49,326 bases of DNA from JAVVEH01 sp032251435 (lineage in GTDB: Bacteria; Verrucomicrobiota; Lentisphaeria; Oligosphaerales; MVZH01), in NCBI GenBank assembly GCA_032251435.1, contig JAVVEH010000031.1, forward strand, positions 1 to 49,326, in the 5' to 3' direction. A model generated the notes under the pieces. That model saw only the letters and a list, made by a program, of their open reading frames with translations. It was not told the DNA's origin and made no database searches. This document shows positions 9,229 to 18,096 of the stretch, piece by piece. Numbering within the stretch: the first letter of the stretch is position 1; each line of letters begins with the position of its first letter. Made by a program: the position numbers and the translations under genes.

Positions 9229-11217
9229 TTACTGGGTTTGTAGAAATCGCTTCACATCATCCTTACGATAGGGACGCAACTCAATCACCCGCCTCGCCGC
9301 GTGATCCGCGGTGGAAAAGTCCCCCTGTTGGAACGCGATCCGGGCCACCGCGATCCAAATCCGGTAATCAGAGCTGTTTAACGCGGCGGCGGTTTGGACA
9401 CATTCATTGCCAAGTTTTGCCAGCGCCTCTCCTTGCGGTGTCTTTTTTCCGCCCTTAGTTGACGACATGTCCAAACATCGTTTGCCCGTTTCATACCAAG
9501 GGAACCAATATGTAGGCGCCCAGGCGACAGCCTTGATTTGTGTTCCCGCGGATCGCCCTTGAAGAAAGGCGTATTGATCCATCCTCCAAGCGGCCAGCCA
9601 GTAAACCCGCGTCAGGATCGTGAAAAAAATCAGCCCCGCGGCGATGTGAAAATCCATGCGGCGCCACCATGGGACGGGTGATTTTTCACCCGCGGACCCC
9701 GCCGTGGGCTCGCCGCGTCGCGGCGGCGCGGGATAGGCGCAGCCAAGCAGACAGGCCACGGTCAAAGCGTTTAGCGGAATGCGGAGACCAAAATCCAGAC
9801 ACGCGTGAACCGCGCAGCCCGTGAGAACAGAGAGCGCGATGCCCGTGAACAGCCCCGTGTCGGAGGGGGCGCCGTCCGGCGCCCGCGGGCGATTTGTTGA
9901 TTTTCCAAGCCCGTTGAAAAGCGCCTTGGAAAAGGTGAAAACAGCGGCCAGCGCCAGCCCGGCGCCAATCAATCCGTTGTCCGCCAGAATCTGGACATAC
10001 TCATTTTCCGCATGGCTGGCGCCTTTGCGTGACAGGGATGTCTTTTGGGTCGGATACACAACTCGGAAAGCGTCTGATCCAGCTCCGAAAAGAGGATATT
10101 TCCGCCATATGCCCACCGCGTCTTTCCATACCTGAAAGCGGATTCGGGCGCTGTTCGTTTCCAACGGATCTTTCAGGGTGCTCAGCCGCTCATGAAAGGC
10201 TGTGAAGGGCGATAGAAAAATGCCGAACGCGATCAAGCAGACAATAAATATGAGCGTGAACGCCTGCGAGAAACGATTGACCGCGGAATACATGATGACA
10301 ACAATGAGTCCCGCGACCATCACTAAAAAGCCACTGCGGGACAGTGAGACGACGACACCACCGGTCAGCACCAACCCGCACAGAAGGAAAAACAGCCTCG
10401 CGGCAAGTGTTTTGGCTAGGGGGATGGTCTCTTCCGGGCGGTCGGGAAGAGGAGGCTTGCGGGTGCAGAGAAGCAGACAGGGGGGAATCAGCAGGGCGCA
10501 TAAAAAGGCGAAGTGATTCCGGTTGATAAACGGCCCGATTGGCGTGCCATGCCGGACGGAAAAGAGCCATAAAATCGTTTTTCCCTGGGGAATCACGCAC
10601 CGGCTGATAATGCCGGTCAAGGCGCAGGCGGCACCTAAAACAATCAAAAAAATGACACATTGCCGCCGCTGTCCCGCGTCACTGCCGGCACCGAGCCAAA
10701 AGCAACAAAAAAAACCGGTGATCAAGAACAGCGTGCGGATTGTCCCCGCTCTGTTTAACGTGAGAGACGGCCAGACGCGTCGCCGGACCGGGCGGTCGGC
10801 GCGGTCGATCATCTCATGCCCGGCCGCGGGTTTTAATGCCCGCGTCGCTCCCTGAATGAGAAACCGGGTAAAGGATGGCGCGGCGGATGACAAGGCGGCG
10901 TTATCGTCGATTCCCGACAAGCGATGCTTAAGCTCCGCCGCTCTGTGAAACGCTTCCGCCCGGTGTTCACCGACCATGAAATAGGGGAGGGGAAGCAAGG
11001 TCGCCGAGCAGCCGAGGATGGCGACGACACCGATTCGAAAGAGATTATTTGATGAGGAAAGCCCACCCGCGGAAAGCCGCTGGCGGAAAAAAAGCAGGAC
11101 AAGCAAGGCGAGAACAGTGAAGCAGTATAGCCCCGGAATATACCCCGTCATGGTGAGGGCGATAAAAACAATGGCGAAGATCACACTCACCTTTGTGATG
11201 ACTCCCGAATCCGGCAT
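9229..11217 (-). CDS. O-antigen ligase/polymerase family membrane protein (Wzy/WaaL) with C-terminal TPR-like part
   Basis: This family polymerises repeat units (Wzy) or ligates glycan chains (WaaL) on the periplasmic side of the inner membrane. The 662-residue protein has about 11-12 hydrophobic segments. A large periplasmic loop contains RIRFQVWKDAVGIWRKYPLFGAGSDAF and HAENEYVQILADNGLIG, split here for description, which is the Wzy_C (PF04932) signature. SRSGFLVMVAG lies just before it. The last 120 residues are soluble and look like one or two TPR-type helices (DFSTADHAARRVIELRP). An additional large loop with paired arginines (about 90-160) follows the third membrane segment. It sits 32 bp after the Wzc-like kinase, in the same direction, so polymerase is the likelier role. 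No strong ribosome binding site is visible. Confidence 0.85.
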   Translation of the reverse strand: MPDSGVITKVSVIFAIVFIALTMTGYIPGLYCFTVLALLVLLFFRQRLSAGGLSSSNNLFRIGVVAILGCSATLLPLPYFMVGEHRAEAFHRAAELKHRLSGIDDNAALSSAAPSFTRFLIQGATRALKPAAGHEMIDRADRPVRRRVWPSLTLNRAGTIRTLFLITGFFCCFWLGAGSDAGQRRQCVIFLIVLGAACALTGIISRCVIPQGKTILWLFSVRHGTPIGPFINRNHFAFLCALLIPPCLLLCTRKPPLPDRPEETIPLAKTLAARLFFLLCGLVLTGGVVVSLSRSGFLVMVAGLIVVIMYSAVNRFSQAFTLIFIVCLIAFGIFLSPFTAFHERLSTLKDPLETNSARIRFQVWKDAVGIWRKYPLFGAGSDAFRVVYPTQKTSLSRKGASHAENEYVQILADNGLIGAGLALAAVFTFSKALFNGLGKSTNRPRAPDGAPSDTGLFTGIALSVLTGCAVHACLDFGLRIPLNALTVACLLGCAYPAPPRRGEPTAGSAGEKSPVPWWRRMDFHIAAGLIFFTILTRVYWLAAWRMDQYAFLQGRSAGTQIKAVAWAPTYWFPWYETGKRCLDMSSTKGGKKTPQGEALAKLGNECVQTAAALNSSDYRIWIAVARIAFQQGDFSTADHAARRVIELRPYRKDDVKRFLQTQ

Positions 11218-11249
11218 GTGGATGCCAGCGGTGAAAAAAACATCAACGC

Positions 11250-13715
11250 TTATGAAACAGTCGCATCGGAAGAGTCTGAAACCGCCTTTTCATCCGCGTC
11301 AACGATGTCTTCCTTCACGTCAGCTCCGCGTCTGTAACCCGTGTAGTCATATCCTTCTTTCCCGTAGTCATATCCATACAATGAATTGCTGTAATAGTAG
11401 TAGTAAGAATACAACCCGTACTGCCAGCGATAGTTGTAATATCCCCCGTAGTAGTACCCGTGTCCACGGGGCATGTCAATCGCGTTCAGGCAGAACCCAA
11501 GCACATTGGTGCCCTCCAGGCGTTTCAAGGCGTGCCGCATGGCCGAAACACTGGTTTTTCCGTGGAGGGAAACAAACATAATACCGTCCACCGCCCGGGC
11601 CATCATGGCTGTGTCAACAATGCGTCCGACTGGCGCGGTGTCAAGGATAATGAAGTCGTATTCCTCACCCATCTCCGCGAACAGAGACTTCAAGCGTGAG
11701 GTGGAACAAAGCTCAGGCGCCTCATAAACAAATTTTCCCGCTTGCATCATATCCACATTGTCAAAGTCGGTTTTTTGCACGACCTGCCGCCAGTCTTTCA
11801 CGTCCCCGACAAGGAATTGCGCCAGACCTGTTTGGGAACTTTTTAATCCCAAGGCGTTGTGCAGGTTGGGACGGCGGAGGTCGGCGTCGATCAGCAACAC
11901 CCTGCGTCCCGTCCAGGAAAAAGCGATCCCCAAGTTGGCGCTGGTAATGGATTTTCCCTCACCGGCGTCCGCGGATGTCAACAAAAGCGTATACCCTTTC
12001 TTCTCTTTAATATTGCGCTCCAAGTTCACGCGGAGGCACCGATACGACTCGGACACGGCGTTCGCATGTTCTTTGTCCATGACGATGGAGACATCGGGGT
12101 CGAGATCTTTAATGACGCGTTCCCAGCGGGGGATGCCACTGATAAAGGGCAGACGGAGGCGGTGTTCAATAGCGACGGCGTCCGTAAACCGTGTGTCCAT
12201 GAAAAACAGCATAAACGCCAAGGCGATTCCCACTGCCGCCGAAACCCCTGTGGAGGCTCCCATGACCACGAGGGGTTTGGGCCAGATCTGGCCCCGCCCT
12301 TTGGGCTCCGCGATCAATTGGGTCACAATCGCGTCCGCGCTTTTTGACGCCACATCGATAATTTTGGTTGTGAATTGACTGACGTGGACTTCCAAGCGTT
12401 GAATTTCACTGGTGAGTTGTTTCAACTCATTGGCGTCGGCAATGGATAAGGTGTCATATTGGTTTTTCCATGTGTTAATGGATATTTCCAGCGCTTCCTG
12501 CTGGATTTTCAAGGCGTCATAACGCGCTTGGAGCCGCCGCCTGGCGAGTTCACTTTCAAACTCAATGTCTTTTCGGACTTGCGCGATATCCTGTTTAATC
12601 CGATCCATCGCCGGGTGCCCGGGTTGATAGTACCTTAATTTATCTTGATATTTGGCCTCCAGGCGGGCCAGGCGCTCTTCAAACAGTTCCCAGTTCCGTC
12701 CCTGGAAATTCGTCCCCAAGACAGCTGTCGGCAGCCGGATCCCGTCGGTGATGCCGGTTTCGCCCGCCGAGTCCGTCGAGCCATCCCCGCCGTCGGTGAC
12801 ATCCGCGGTTTCCGCTGGCGCGGCGCCCGTTCCCATAGGGCCGGTGCCGACACCATGGGTTTCCATCGTTAATTGAAGAACATTATTAATGGTCGCGGTG
12901 TTGGCGTTTTCGAGCGCTTCCAACTGCGTCTCAATCATTGACGATTCCATCCGCAGGGCGTTCAAGCGGCTGATAAGATCCTCAAAACGTTTTTCCTCCT
13001 GGGCGGACCGGGCTCTCGTCACCTTGAGATTATGGCGGGTTTGAAAATCACGCAACCGTTCGCGGGCGTCTTGAAGTTCGGTCGTTAGCCGCTCTTTCTC
13101 AAGACGCAAGATGCGCAATGACTGGTCGGTGGCATCCATATCCTCCAGTTTGCGCATTTCCTCATAATTTCGAATAAGTTCGCGCAAAAAAGCCGTCGCG
13201 TAAGCCTCATCACTGGCCTCGACAAAGATATATAAGACGGGGCGGCGGCGGTCTTTGATGACATTCACCTCCACATCCAAGTTCCCGGCCAACTGATTCT
13301 CATACTCGGGAGTCAGTTTGGTTTTCACCCGGTTTTTGAGAATGTCGCTTTCCAACAAGGTGACCTGCCGACTAAACTGGCGGGAGTTTCTCTCCAGTGT
13401 GGTCTGCACGCCCACATTCAGCGCCTGTTCAACGAAAATCTGATACTGACAGGCGGCTTGATATTTCGGGGTGCCGAGCACACAGTACGCCGCGCCGCCC
13501 GCCGCCCCGATCAGGGCGAACAGCGTGATCAACCACCAGTAAGCGAGGATCAACCCGATGATCCGCCGGGGATCAAACTTGTTCACTTCTTCAGGCGGGG
13601 CTTTGTGACCGACAAACTCATCTCCGGACACGGGCGGCGCCGACGCGGACACCGGCAACGCTTCCGGAGCGACAATGGCGGCTTCTTCTTTTTGCTTGGT
13701 CGCGGGTTGTTTCAT
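11250..13715 (-). CDS. polysaccharide co-polymerase / autophosphorylating tyrosine kinase (Wzc/BY-kinase type)
   Basis: This inner-membrane protein controls chain length and export by cycles of tyrosine autophosphorylation. The 821-residue product has a first membrane helix (about 50-80), a periplasmic Wzz domain with long coiled coils (about 180-470), a second helix (about 485-510), and a cytoplasmic kinase with Walker A ADAGEGKSITSAN, Walker A' LLIDADLRRPN and Walker B FIILDTAPVG. The tail (roughly residues 750-805) holds 19 tyrosines, including a run of five, far more than the cluster of E. coli Wzc. The start is ATG 13715, with GGAG 5 nt upstream. A low-complexity segment (about 300-330) rich in Gly, Thr and Asp interrupts the coiled coil. 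It is flanked by Wza-type and Wzy-type genes, as in capsule clusters. Confidence 0.93.
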   Translation of the reverse strand: MKQPATKQKEEAAIVAPEALPVSASAPPVSGDEFVGHKAPPEEVNKFDPRRIIGLILAYWWLITLFALIGAAGGAAYCVLGTPKYQAACQYQIFVEQALNVGVQTTLERNSRQFSRQVTLLESDILKNRVKTKLTPEYENQLAGNLDVEVNVIKDRRRPVLYIFVEASDEAYATAFLRELIRNYEEMRKLEDMDATDQSLRILRLEKERLTTELQDARERLRDFQTRHNLKVTRARSAQEEKRFEDLISRLNALRMESSMIETQLEALENANTATINNVLQLTMETHGVGTGPMGTGAAPAETADVTDGGDGSTDSAGETGITDGIRLPTAVLGTNFQGRNWELFEERLARLEAKYQDKLRYYQPGHPAMDRIKQDIAQVRKDIEFESELARRRLQARYDALKIQQEALEISINTWKNQYDTLSIADANELKQLTSEIQRLEVHVSQFTTKIIDVASKSADAIVTQLIAEPKGRGQIWPKPLVVMGASTGVSAAVGIALAFMLFFMDTRFTDAVAIEHRLRLPFISGIPRWERVIKDLDPDVSIVMDKEHANAVSESYRCLRVNLERNIKEKKGYTLLLTSADAGEGKSITSANLGIAFSWTGRRVLLIDADLRRPNLHNALGLKSSQTGLAQFLVGDVKDWRQVVQKTDFDNVDMMQAGKFVYEAPELCSTSRLKSLFAEMGEEYDFIILDTAPVGRIVDTAMMARAVDGIMFVSLHGKTSVSAMRHALKRLEGTNVLGFCLNAIDMPRGHGYYYGGYYNYRWQYGLYSYYYYYSNSLYGYDYGKEGYDYTGYRRGADVKEDIVDADEKAVSDSSDATVS

Positions 13716-13751
13716 CAAAACTCCATCGAAGGAATAAGCTTAAAGTGACAA

Positions 13752-13769
13752 ACAGGCGGGACCGCCCGT
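13752..13769 (-). promoter_or_regulatory. hairpin between the wza-like and wzc-like genes
   Basis: Bases 13752-13758 pair with 13763-13769 (7 bp with one G-U, 4-nt loop). The hairpin begins 1-2 bases after the stop of the upstream gene and is followed by TTTG on the minus strand. It may weaken read-through or protect the upstream message so that the two products are made in unequal amounts. Confidence 0.4.
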
Positions 13770-13770
13770 T

Positions 13771-14799
13771 TTAAAGATTAATACGTTTCTGAGGAACAAT
13801 CAGCACATCGCCGGGCTTTAAATCCACGTCTTTATGGAGCAGTCCCTCGTCCATGATTTCCTCCGCGTTGACAATCCGTTCGGTTCTTTCACCGGTGTCC
13901 TCATAGCGGAAAATGCGGACTTTGTCTTTCTTGGCGAACTGTGAGAATCCACCCACTTTGAAAAGCGCCCGCATGACCGTCCGCGGTTCCCCGGCGCTGA
14001 ACCGCACCGGACCGGGACTGTTGACCTCGCCAATGACGATGACTTCCCGGTCTTCCATCATCATGAATTGGAATAATTCACCATTCAGACCGGGAATACA
14101 GACAATGTCCCCATCCCGCAAAGCCAGATCCCGCTCGGAATACGGGATCGCGCGGGCGAATATTTCGCTTAAGTCGACGGTCAGCCGCTCAACGTTCTCA
14201 CTGTTGGCTGAATACCGCAGGACAAAGGCGTTTTTGGGATCCGCCCAGCCACTGAGGCCCCCGCACAGAAGCATCAGGCGGAGAATCGTGAATTGACCAA
14301 ATTTGGGAATGGGATACGCCCCCGGCTTCACAACGGCCCCGTACACGTACACATTGCCCGGCCCGCGTTCCACCAATATGACGGATGCCGTCGCCGTCTG
14401 ATAGAGGTTCTCCCGCAGCGCTTCGGAAAGCTTTTCCCCGGCCTCTTTCTCAGACATGCCGGCGATCCGGAAATCGCCATAATACGGGACATTGATAGTG
14501 CCGCTGCCGCTGACTGGACCTTCGTATTTGACATCCGCGTCCTCAATCATCATCATGCGGACCATGTCACCGCTGGAAATAACCTGATTGGCGAAGCCGG
14601 CCATCGCGTCAGGGGCTTCGAACGATTCCTCCGCGGCGGTCTCCGCGCCTGTCATGGGCGTTCCGGAATCGGCGGCCGCCGGCGTGTCAATGTCTGTTTC
14701 AGACACCGTGGAATTGAACAGGGTTTGCCCGGACAACTGGCAAACCGTCAGGCTGGAAACAGCGAGCAAGAAGAAAAACCGATGAGAGATCATGACCAT
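13771..14799 (-). CDS. polysaccharide biosynthesis/export protein (Wza-like, SLBB domains)
   Basis: Wza-type proteins form the outer-membrane channel for capsule and exopolysaccharide. The 342-residue product has an N-terminal signal peptide (FFFLLAVSSLTVCQLSG), an acidic low-complexity stretch (residues 35-65), a Poly_export domain (about 70-155, ISSGDMVRMMMIEDADVKYE to VILVERGPGNVYVYG), and two SLBB domains (about 148-235 and 252-335). The segment IVIGEVNSPGPVRF marks the second one, and the protein ends DLKPGDVLIVPQKRINL. The cysteine in LTVC is not in a good lipobox, so it may not be a lipoprotein, unlike E. coli Wza. The start is taken as the first ATG; another lies 6 bp further in. It lies directly upstream of the Wzc-like gene. 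Confidence 0.92.
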   Translation of the reverse strand: MVMISHRFFFLLAVSSLTVCQLSGQTLFNSTVSETDIDTPAAADSGTPMTGAETAAEESFEAPDAMAGFANQVISSGDMVRMMMIEDADVKYEGPVSGSGTINVPYYGDFRIAGMSEKEAGEKLSEALRENLYQTATASVILVERGPGNVYVYGAVVKPGAYPIPKFGQFTILRLMLLCGGLSGWADPKNAFVLRYSANSENVERLTVDLSEIFARAIPYSERDLALRDGDIVCIPGLNGELFQFMMMEDREVIVIGEVNSPGPVRFSAGEPRTVMRALFKVGGFSQFAKKDKVRIFRYEDTGERTERIVNAEEIMDEGLLHKDVDLKPGDVLIVPQKRINL

Positions 14800-14825
14800 A
14801 AGGATCTTTACTGTAAAATAAACCT

Positions 14826-14844
14826 AAAAAAAACCGCCCGGCGG
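14826..14844 (-). terminator. terminator-like hairpin between the beta-barrel gene and the wza-like gene
   Basis: On the minus strand a short GC stem (CCGC / GCGG, 14844-14834) is followed by eight T residues (14833-14826). The stem is only 4 bp, so termination would be partial. It would separate the outer-membrane protein from the export genes, which begin 26 bp downstream. Confidence 0.45.
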
Positions 14845-14889
14845 ACTTTTCGGGAAAAAGCGCGCCGACAACGGATGGGAATGTCGTAT

Positions 14890-16221
14890 TTAAAAACGGT
14901 GCGTCACACCAATTTCAACTGTGTTTTTACGGTAATCGTTAGAGCTGCGATATTTTTCGGTAAACCAGTAGCTCACGTCACAGGATGTGTCGGGCGTGAT
15001 CCAATACGTCGTTGTCACCCAGAACCGAATGAGATTATAATGCTCGCCCTGGTCGGACTCATTAATGTCGAGCCAATCCACATCGGCGGTGAAGATAAGA
15101 TCATCCGTGGCTTTAATATCAATTCCATATCCCAAAAGAAGCTCGTCGGCGTAATTAACCAGGGGGTTTGGATCTTCGTGGTTGCGCCGGTAAGATGTGC
15201 GGACCCGGTGGCCTAAGGCGCCTTCCGGTTCATAATAAATCGTGAAGTTGGCGGTGGGGCCGTCATCGTCATCATCCGCGAAGTCATTGGTGTCTGAATT
15301 CAATATTTCCCAGCCGCCGTTGATGGACAGGGACAGATTTTCCAAGCCGAAAGCGTCCTCAATGTTGGCGGTGACACCCAATTCATACGTCTCACGGTCA
15401 TTTCTCTCTCCCGTGTCAAAGATGTACCGGCTGAATGTGAAATACGGGCCGGTTTCCACATTTCTGAGCATTTGCCACCATAGATTCCAGTCGAAGCTGT
15501 GTTTGTCAAAGCTTTGGTACTCAAAATCGTCTTCCTGACTGCGGCGGATCTCATAGGCGTACATCAGCTCCGTCCGCCAGTCGGGATTAAGATTTCTCGC
15601 ATAGGTCAAACTAGCGACATTTCTCCAGCTTTCAGCCTCCGCGGTCGTGTTGTCGGGATCGGTGTTGGCGTACGTGTTGGTGGCCAGAGTGTCCGACTCA
15701 AAAGTCAACCGGTCATGAAAGGTGATGTAGTGATCCTCACCCAGAATAAAGGTGGCGCCCGTCTCGGCGGCGGCGACATCACTATCCCCGCTGACGAAGA
15801 AGCCATTTTCGCCGGCCTGACTGTTGAAATAATAGCGGTAACCGGCGGACACGCTGAAATTGATGTTGAGGTAGGGACTGACTGGGTAATTCACCCCGAC
15901 GGTCAATTCCGGAATCAGCGACCAGCCCTCTTCTTTCGTTCCCGCCGACCCCGCCCGGTTGTTGTTGTCACTCCATTGGGCGGCCAGACGACCGGTCATG
16001 GCCAGGGATAATTCCCCGACCTTGAAGTTGTAATAGGCGTCATAATCAGAGGGTTTTCCGTACCGCCAGTCATTCCCGTACTCATACCGGTCATAATGGC
16101 GATACCAGGGGCGGGGCGTGATTTGCAGCCCGACGGCCTGACTGTCAGGCGCGACGACCGCGACGGCGAGGCTGATGAGGAAACAACCGGCCGCGATAGG
16201 ATTAACGTATCGTTTTGTCAT
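14890..16221 (-). CDS. outer-membrane beta-barrel protein of the exopolysaccharide cluster
   Basis: The 443-residue product has a signal peptide (MTKRYVNPIAAGCFLISLAVAVVAPDSQA) given in two parts here: a basic start, MTKRY, and a hydrophobic core ending SQA. The rest alternates polar and hydrophobic residues with many aromatic and acidic ones. It ends in phenylalanine (EIGVTHRF), as expected for BAM-inserted barrels. I count roughly 16-18 possible strands. The position upstream of Wza- and Wzc-like genes suggests a role in export or surface attachment, as for Wzi or PgaA-type porins, but I do not recognise the exact family. The start is ATG 16221, with GAGGG upstream; an earlier in-frame ATG would add eight unlikely residues. 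Confidence 0.8.
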   Translation of the reverse strand: MTKRYVNPIAAGCFLISLAVAVVAPDSQAVGLQITPRPWYRHYDRYEYGNDWRYGKPSDYDAYYNFKVGELSLAMTGRLAAQWSDNNNRAGSAGTKEEGWSLIPELTVGVNYPVSPYLNINFSVSAGYRYYFNSQAGENGFFVSGDSDVAAAETGATFILGEDHYITFHDRLTFESDTLATNTYANTDPDNTTAEAESWRNVASLTYARNLNPDWRTELMYAYEIRRSQEDDFEYQSFDKHSFDWNLWWQMLRNVETGPYFTFSRYIFDTGERNDRETYELGVTANIEDAFGLENLSLSINGGWEILNSDTNDFADDDDDGPTANFTIYYEPEGALGHRVRTSYRRNHEDPNPLVNYADELLLGYGIDIKATDDLIFTADVDWLDINESDQGEHYNLIRFWVTTTYWITPDTSCDVSYWFTEKYRSSNDYRKNTVEIGVTHRF

Positions 16222-16332
16222 AAAAAATCCCTCTTCCAAACACATAAAGCCAACGAGGGGTCACCAGGAACACACAAAAACCAGCCCGAACACGCCGGAC
16301 ATATTTTGCCTAAGCGTACAGGTGAACAGGGA

Positions 16333-16360
16333 AACATAGCATTTTAGACTATATCTTCAA
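16333..16360 (-). promoter_or_regulatory. possible promoter of the exopolysaccharide cluster
   Basis: On the minus strand, TTGAAG (16360-16355) and TATGTT (16338-16333) are spaced by 16 bp, about 110 bp before the beta-barrel gene. Each hexamer matches four of six consensus positions. It would drive the long minus-strand gene run. Confidence 0.35.
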
Positions 16361-16386
16361 GTTAAATACGCGGAGATCCGATGATA

Positions 16387-16414
16387 AAATCGAAAATCGG
16401 GTCCCATCCGGGAC
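16387..16414 (-). terminator. possible terminator after lipA
   Basis: GTCCC (16414-16410) pairs with GGGAC (16405-16401) around a 4-nt loop, followed on the minus strand by CCGATTTTCGATTTT. The stem is short and the T-tracts are interrupted, so the call is weak. It lies 37 bp past the lipA stop and separates lipA from the downstream exopolysaccharide promoter region. Confidence 0.35.
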
Positions 16415-16450
16415 AGAACGCGGCTGATTTCCCTTCCCGCCTGGCTCCGT

Positions 16451-17320
16451 TTATATATGGTCATCCGCATGATACGAACTCCGGACCTGGGGGCCGCAAG
16501 CCACATGGGCGAAACCCAGGCCTTCCACACAAAAGGTCTTCCACGCGGCGAAGGCTTCCGGAGACACGAACCGGTCCACCGGCCAGTGGGCCTCGCTTGG
16601 CGCCAAATATTGCCCGATGGTCACGGATGTCACGCCCGCGTGCTTAAGATCCATCAACGTGTCGCGAATCTCGTCATCCGTCTCGCCGACGCCGAGCATA
16701 AAGCCGGATTTCACAATCAACGGGTCAGGCCAGTTCCGCGCCGCGTGCGTGAGTATTTTCAGGCTGCGGTCATAGCTGGCGTGATCCCGCAGCCGGGATG
16801 TCAACCGTCGGCAGGTTTCAATATTGTGATTAAACACGGTCGGCGCGGTGTCCGCGACCCGGCTCACCTGGTCAAGATCCCCGCGGAAATCAGGAACCAG
16901 CACTTCGATTGACACGGCGGGGAGGCGGAGCTTAATGGCTTGGATGGTCCGGACAAAATGGTCCGCTCCTCCGTCCGCCAAGTCGTCCCGGGTGACACTG
17001 GTGACGACAACGTGTTTCAGGCCCAGGCGGTCGGCGGCTTCCGCGACTCGGGCGGGTTCTCCAGGATCCAGCGGCGACGGCGGCTGGTGAGTGACCGCGC
17101 AAAACCGGCAATTCCGGGTGCAATGCGGTCCCATAATCATAAAGGTCGCGGTTTTTTTCCGCCAGCAGTCACAGATGTTTGGACAATGGGCGCTTTCGCA
17201 CACAGAGTGCAAGTTCAGCTCGCGGAGAATACGCCGGACCTCTCCCCGTTCTTTTTTTCCCTTGAATGAGACGTTAAACCATGGAGGCAGGCGTTTTGGT
17301 TTGGCGGCATTGTCTGGCAT
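16451..17320 (-). CDS. lipA: lipoyl synthase
   Basis: LipA is a radical-SAM enzyme that inserts two sulfurs into protein-bound octanoyl groups to make lipoyl. The 289-residue product has both iron-sulfur motifs: the auxiliary cluster CESAHCPNICDCW (Cys 41, 46, 52) and the radical-SAM CTRNCRFC (Cys 67, 71, 74). It also has the conserved VTSVTRDDLADGGA and the C-terminal RSSYHADDHI with the serine that ligates the auxiliary cluster. Length is typical. It follows the LipM-like gene by 39 bp, so the two make a complete lipoylation pathway. No 2-oxoacid dehydrogenase or GcvH target lies in the window. I see no clear ribosome binding site. Confidence 0.97.
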   Translation of the reverse strand: MPDNAAKPKRLPPWFNVSFKGKKERGEVRRILRELNLHSVCESAHCPNICDCWRKKTATFMIMGPHCTRNCRFCAVTHQPPSPLDPGEPARVAEAADRLGLKHVVVTSVTRDDLADGGADHFVRTIQAIKLRLPAVSIEVLVPDFRGDLDQVSRVADTAPTVFNHNIETCRRLTSRLRDHASYDRSLKILTHAARNWPDPLIVKSGFMLGVGETDDEIRDTLMDLKHAGVTSVTIGQYLAPSEAHWPVDRFVSPEAFAAWKTFCVEGLGFAHVACGPQVRSSYHADDHI

Positions 17321-17359
17321 GTGAAATTGAGCGGGTTGCTGTGAGCCGTTTCCGGCCGC

Positions 17360-18085
17360 TTATGATTTGAGAGGCGAACGAAGGTGTTTTTTGGCAATGT
17401 TCCAATCGTCCCGGCTGAACACGTTTTCGGCCAGTGACCGGGCTTGGCGAAGCGTGTCCGGCGACGGGGTGAAAGGACAGGCGGCGCCCCCGAAAAGCCG
17501 CGTGAAAGCGTGCTGAAGAGCTTCCCGTAACGCTGGCCGGGTGACTGTCGGCAGCGGCCCCATATCCACACTGCCTTGGTGAAGGATGCCTTCTTTACGG
17601 CGGCGTTGCGCGGCCCCCGCGATTTTTGTCCCTCCGAGGACGACATCATATTTCGTCGGATGGGTGAAACAAACCATTGTCCGCCTGTCAACATGGTCAG
17701 GAATGGTCCGACGGGTCAGCTCCGCGTCGACATTGAGCGCTTTCAAGGCCTGGATGACACGATCATTCACCGCGGCGTAACTGGCTTCCCGGCTCAAGCG
17801 GCAGATCGGATGGCTCGCCGGCACAATGACTGTGTAGGTGAAATCATGGCGGTGATCGACGACCCCTCCGCCTGTGGGGCGGCGGACAAAAACGGTGTCG
17901 GCGGGCGCGGCGTCCGCGCTCTGGAAGCAGCCAATGGAAAAACACGGCCGGTCCCATTCATAAAACCGCGCGACGGGATAAGCGCCTTCAAGATTCAGCA
18001 ACAGCGCCTCGTCCAAAGCCATATTCATGAATGGCGAGTGGGCCGTGTCAAGCCAGAGACACCAGGAAACATCGGATGCCGTCAT
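17360..18085 (-). CDS. lipM: octanoyltransferase, LipM-like (BPL/LplA/LipB fold)
   Basis: The 241-residue protein has the family motif RRPTGGGVVDH (68-78) and KIAGAAQRRRKEGILHQGS (154-172) with the acyl-binding lysine K154. The cysteine C139 in MVCFTHPTKYDVV occupies the place where LipM and LipL carry their acyl-accepting cysteine; lipoate ligases of the LplA type lack it. I therefore read it as an octanoyl-ACP:protein transferase working through a thioester, paired with lipA just downstream. It could instead be a lipoate-protein ligase. Its start overlaps a good ribosome binding site (GAGGCGG) that spans the argC stop, so it is likely co-transcribed with argC. Confidence 0.83.
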   Translation of the reverse strand: MTASDVSWCLWLDTAHSPFMNMALDEALLLNLEGAYPVARFYEWDRPCFSIGCFQSADAAPADTVFVRRPTGGGVVDHRHDFTYTVIVPASHPICRLSREASYAAVNDRVIQALKALNVDAELTRRTIPDHVDRRTMVCFTHPTKYDVVLGGTKIAGAAQRRRKEGILHQGSVDMGPLPTVTRPALREALQHAFTRLFGGAACPFTPSPDTLRQARSLAENVFSRDDWNIAKKHLRSPLKS

Positions 18086-18096
18086 GGAAAACCGCC

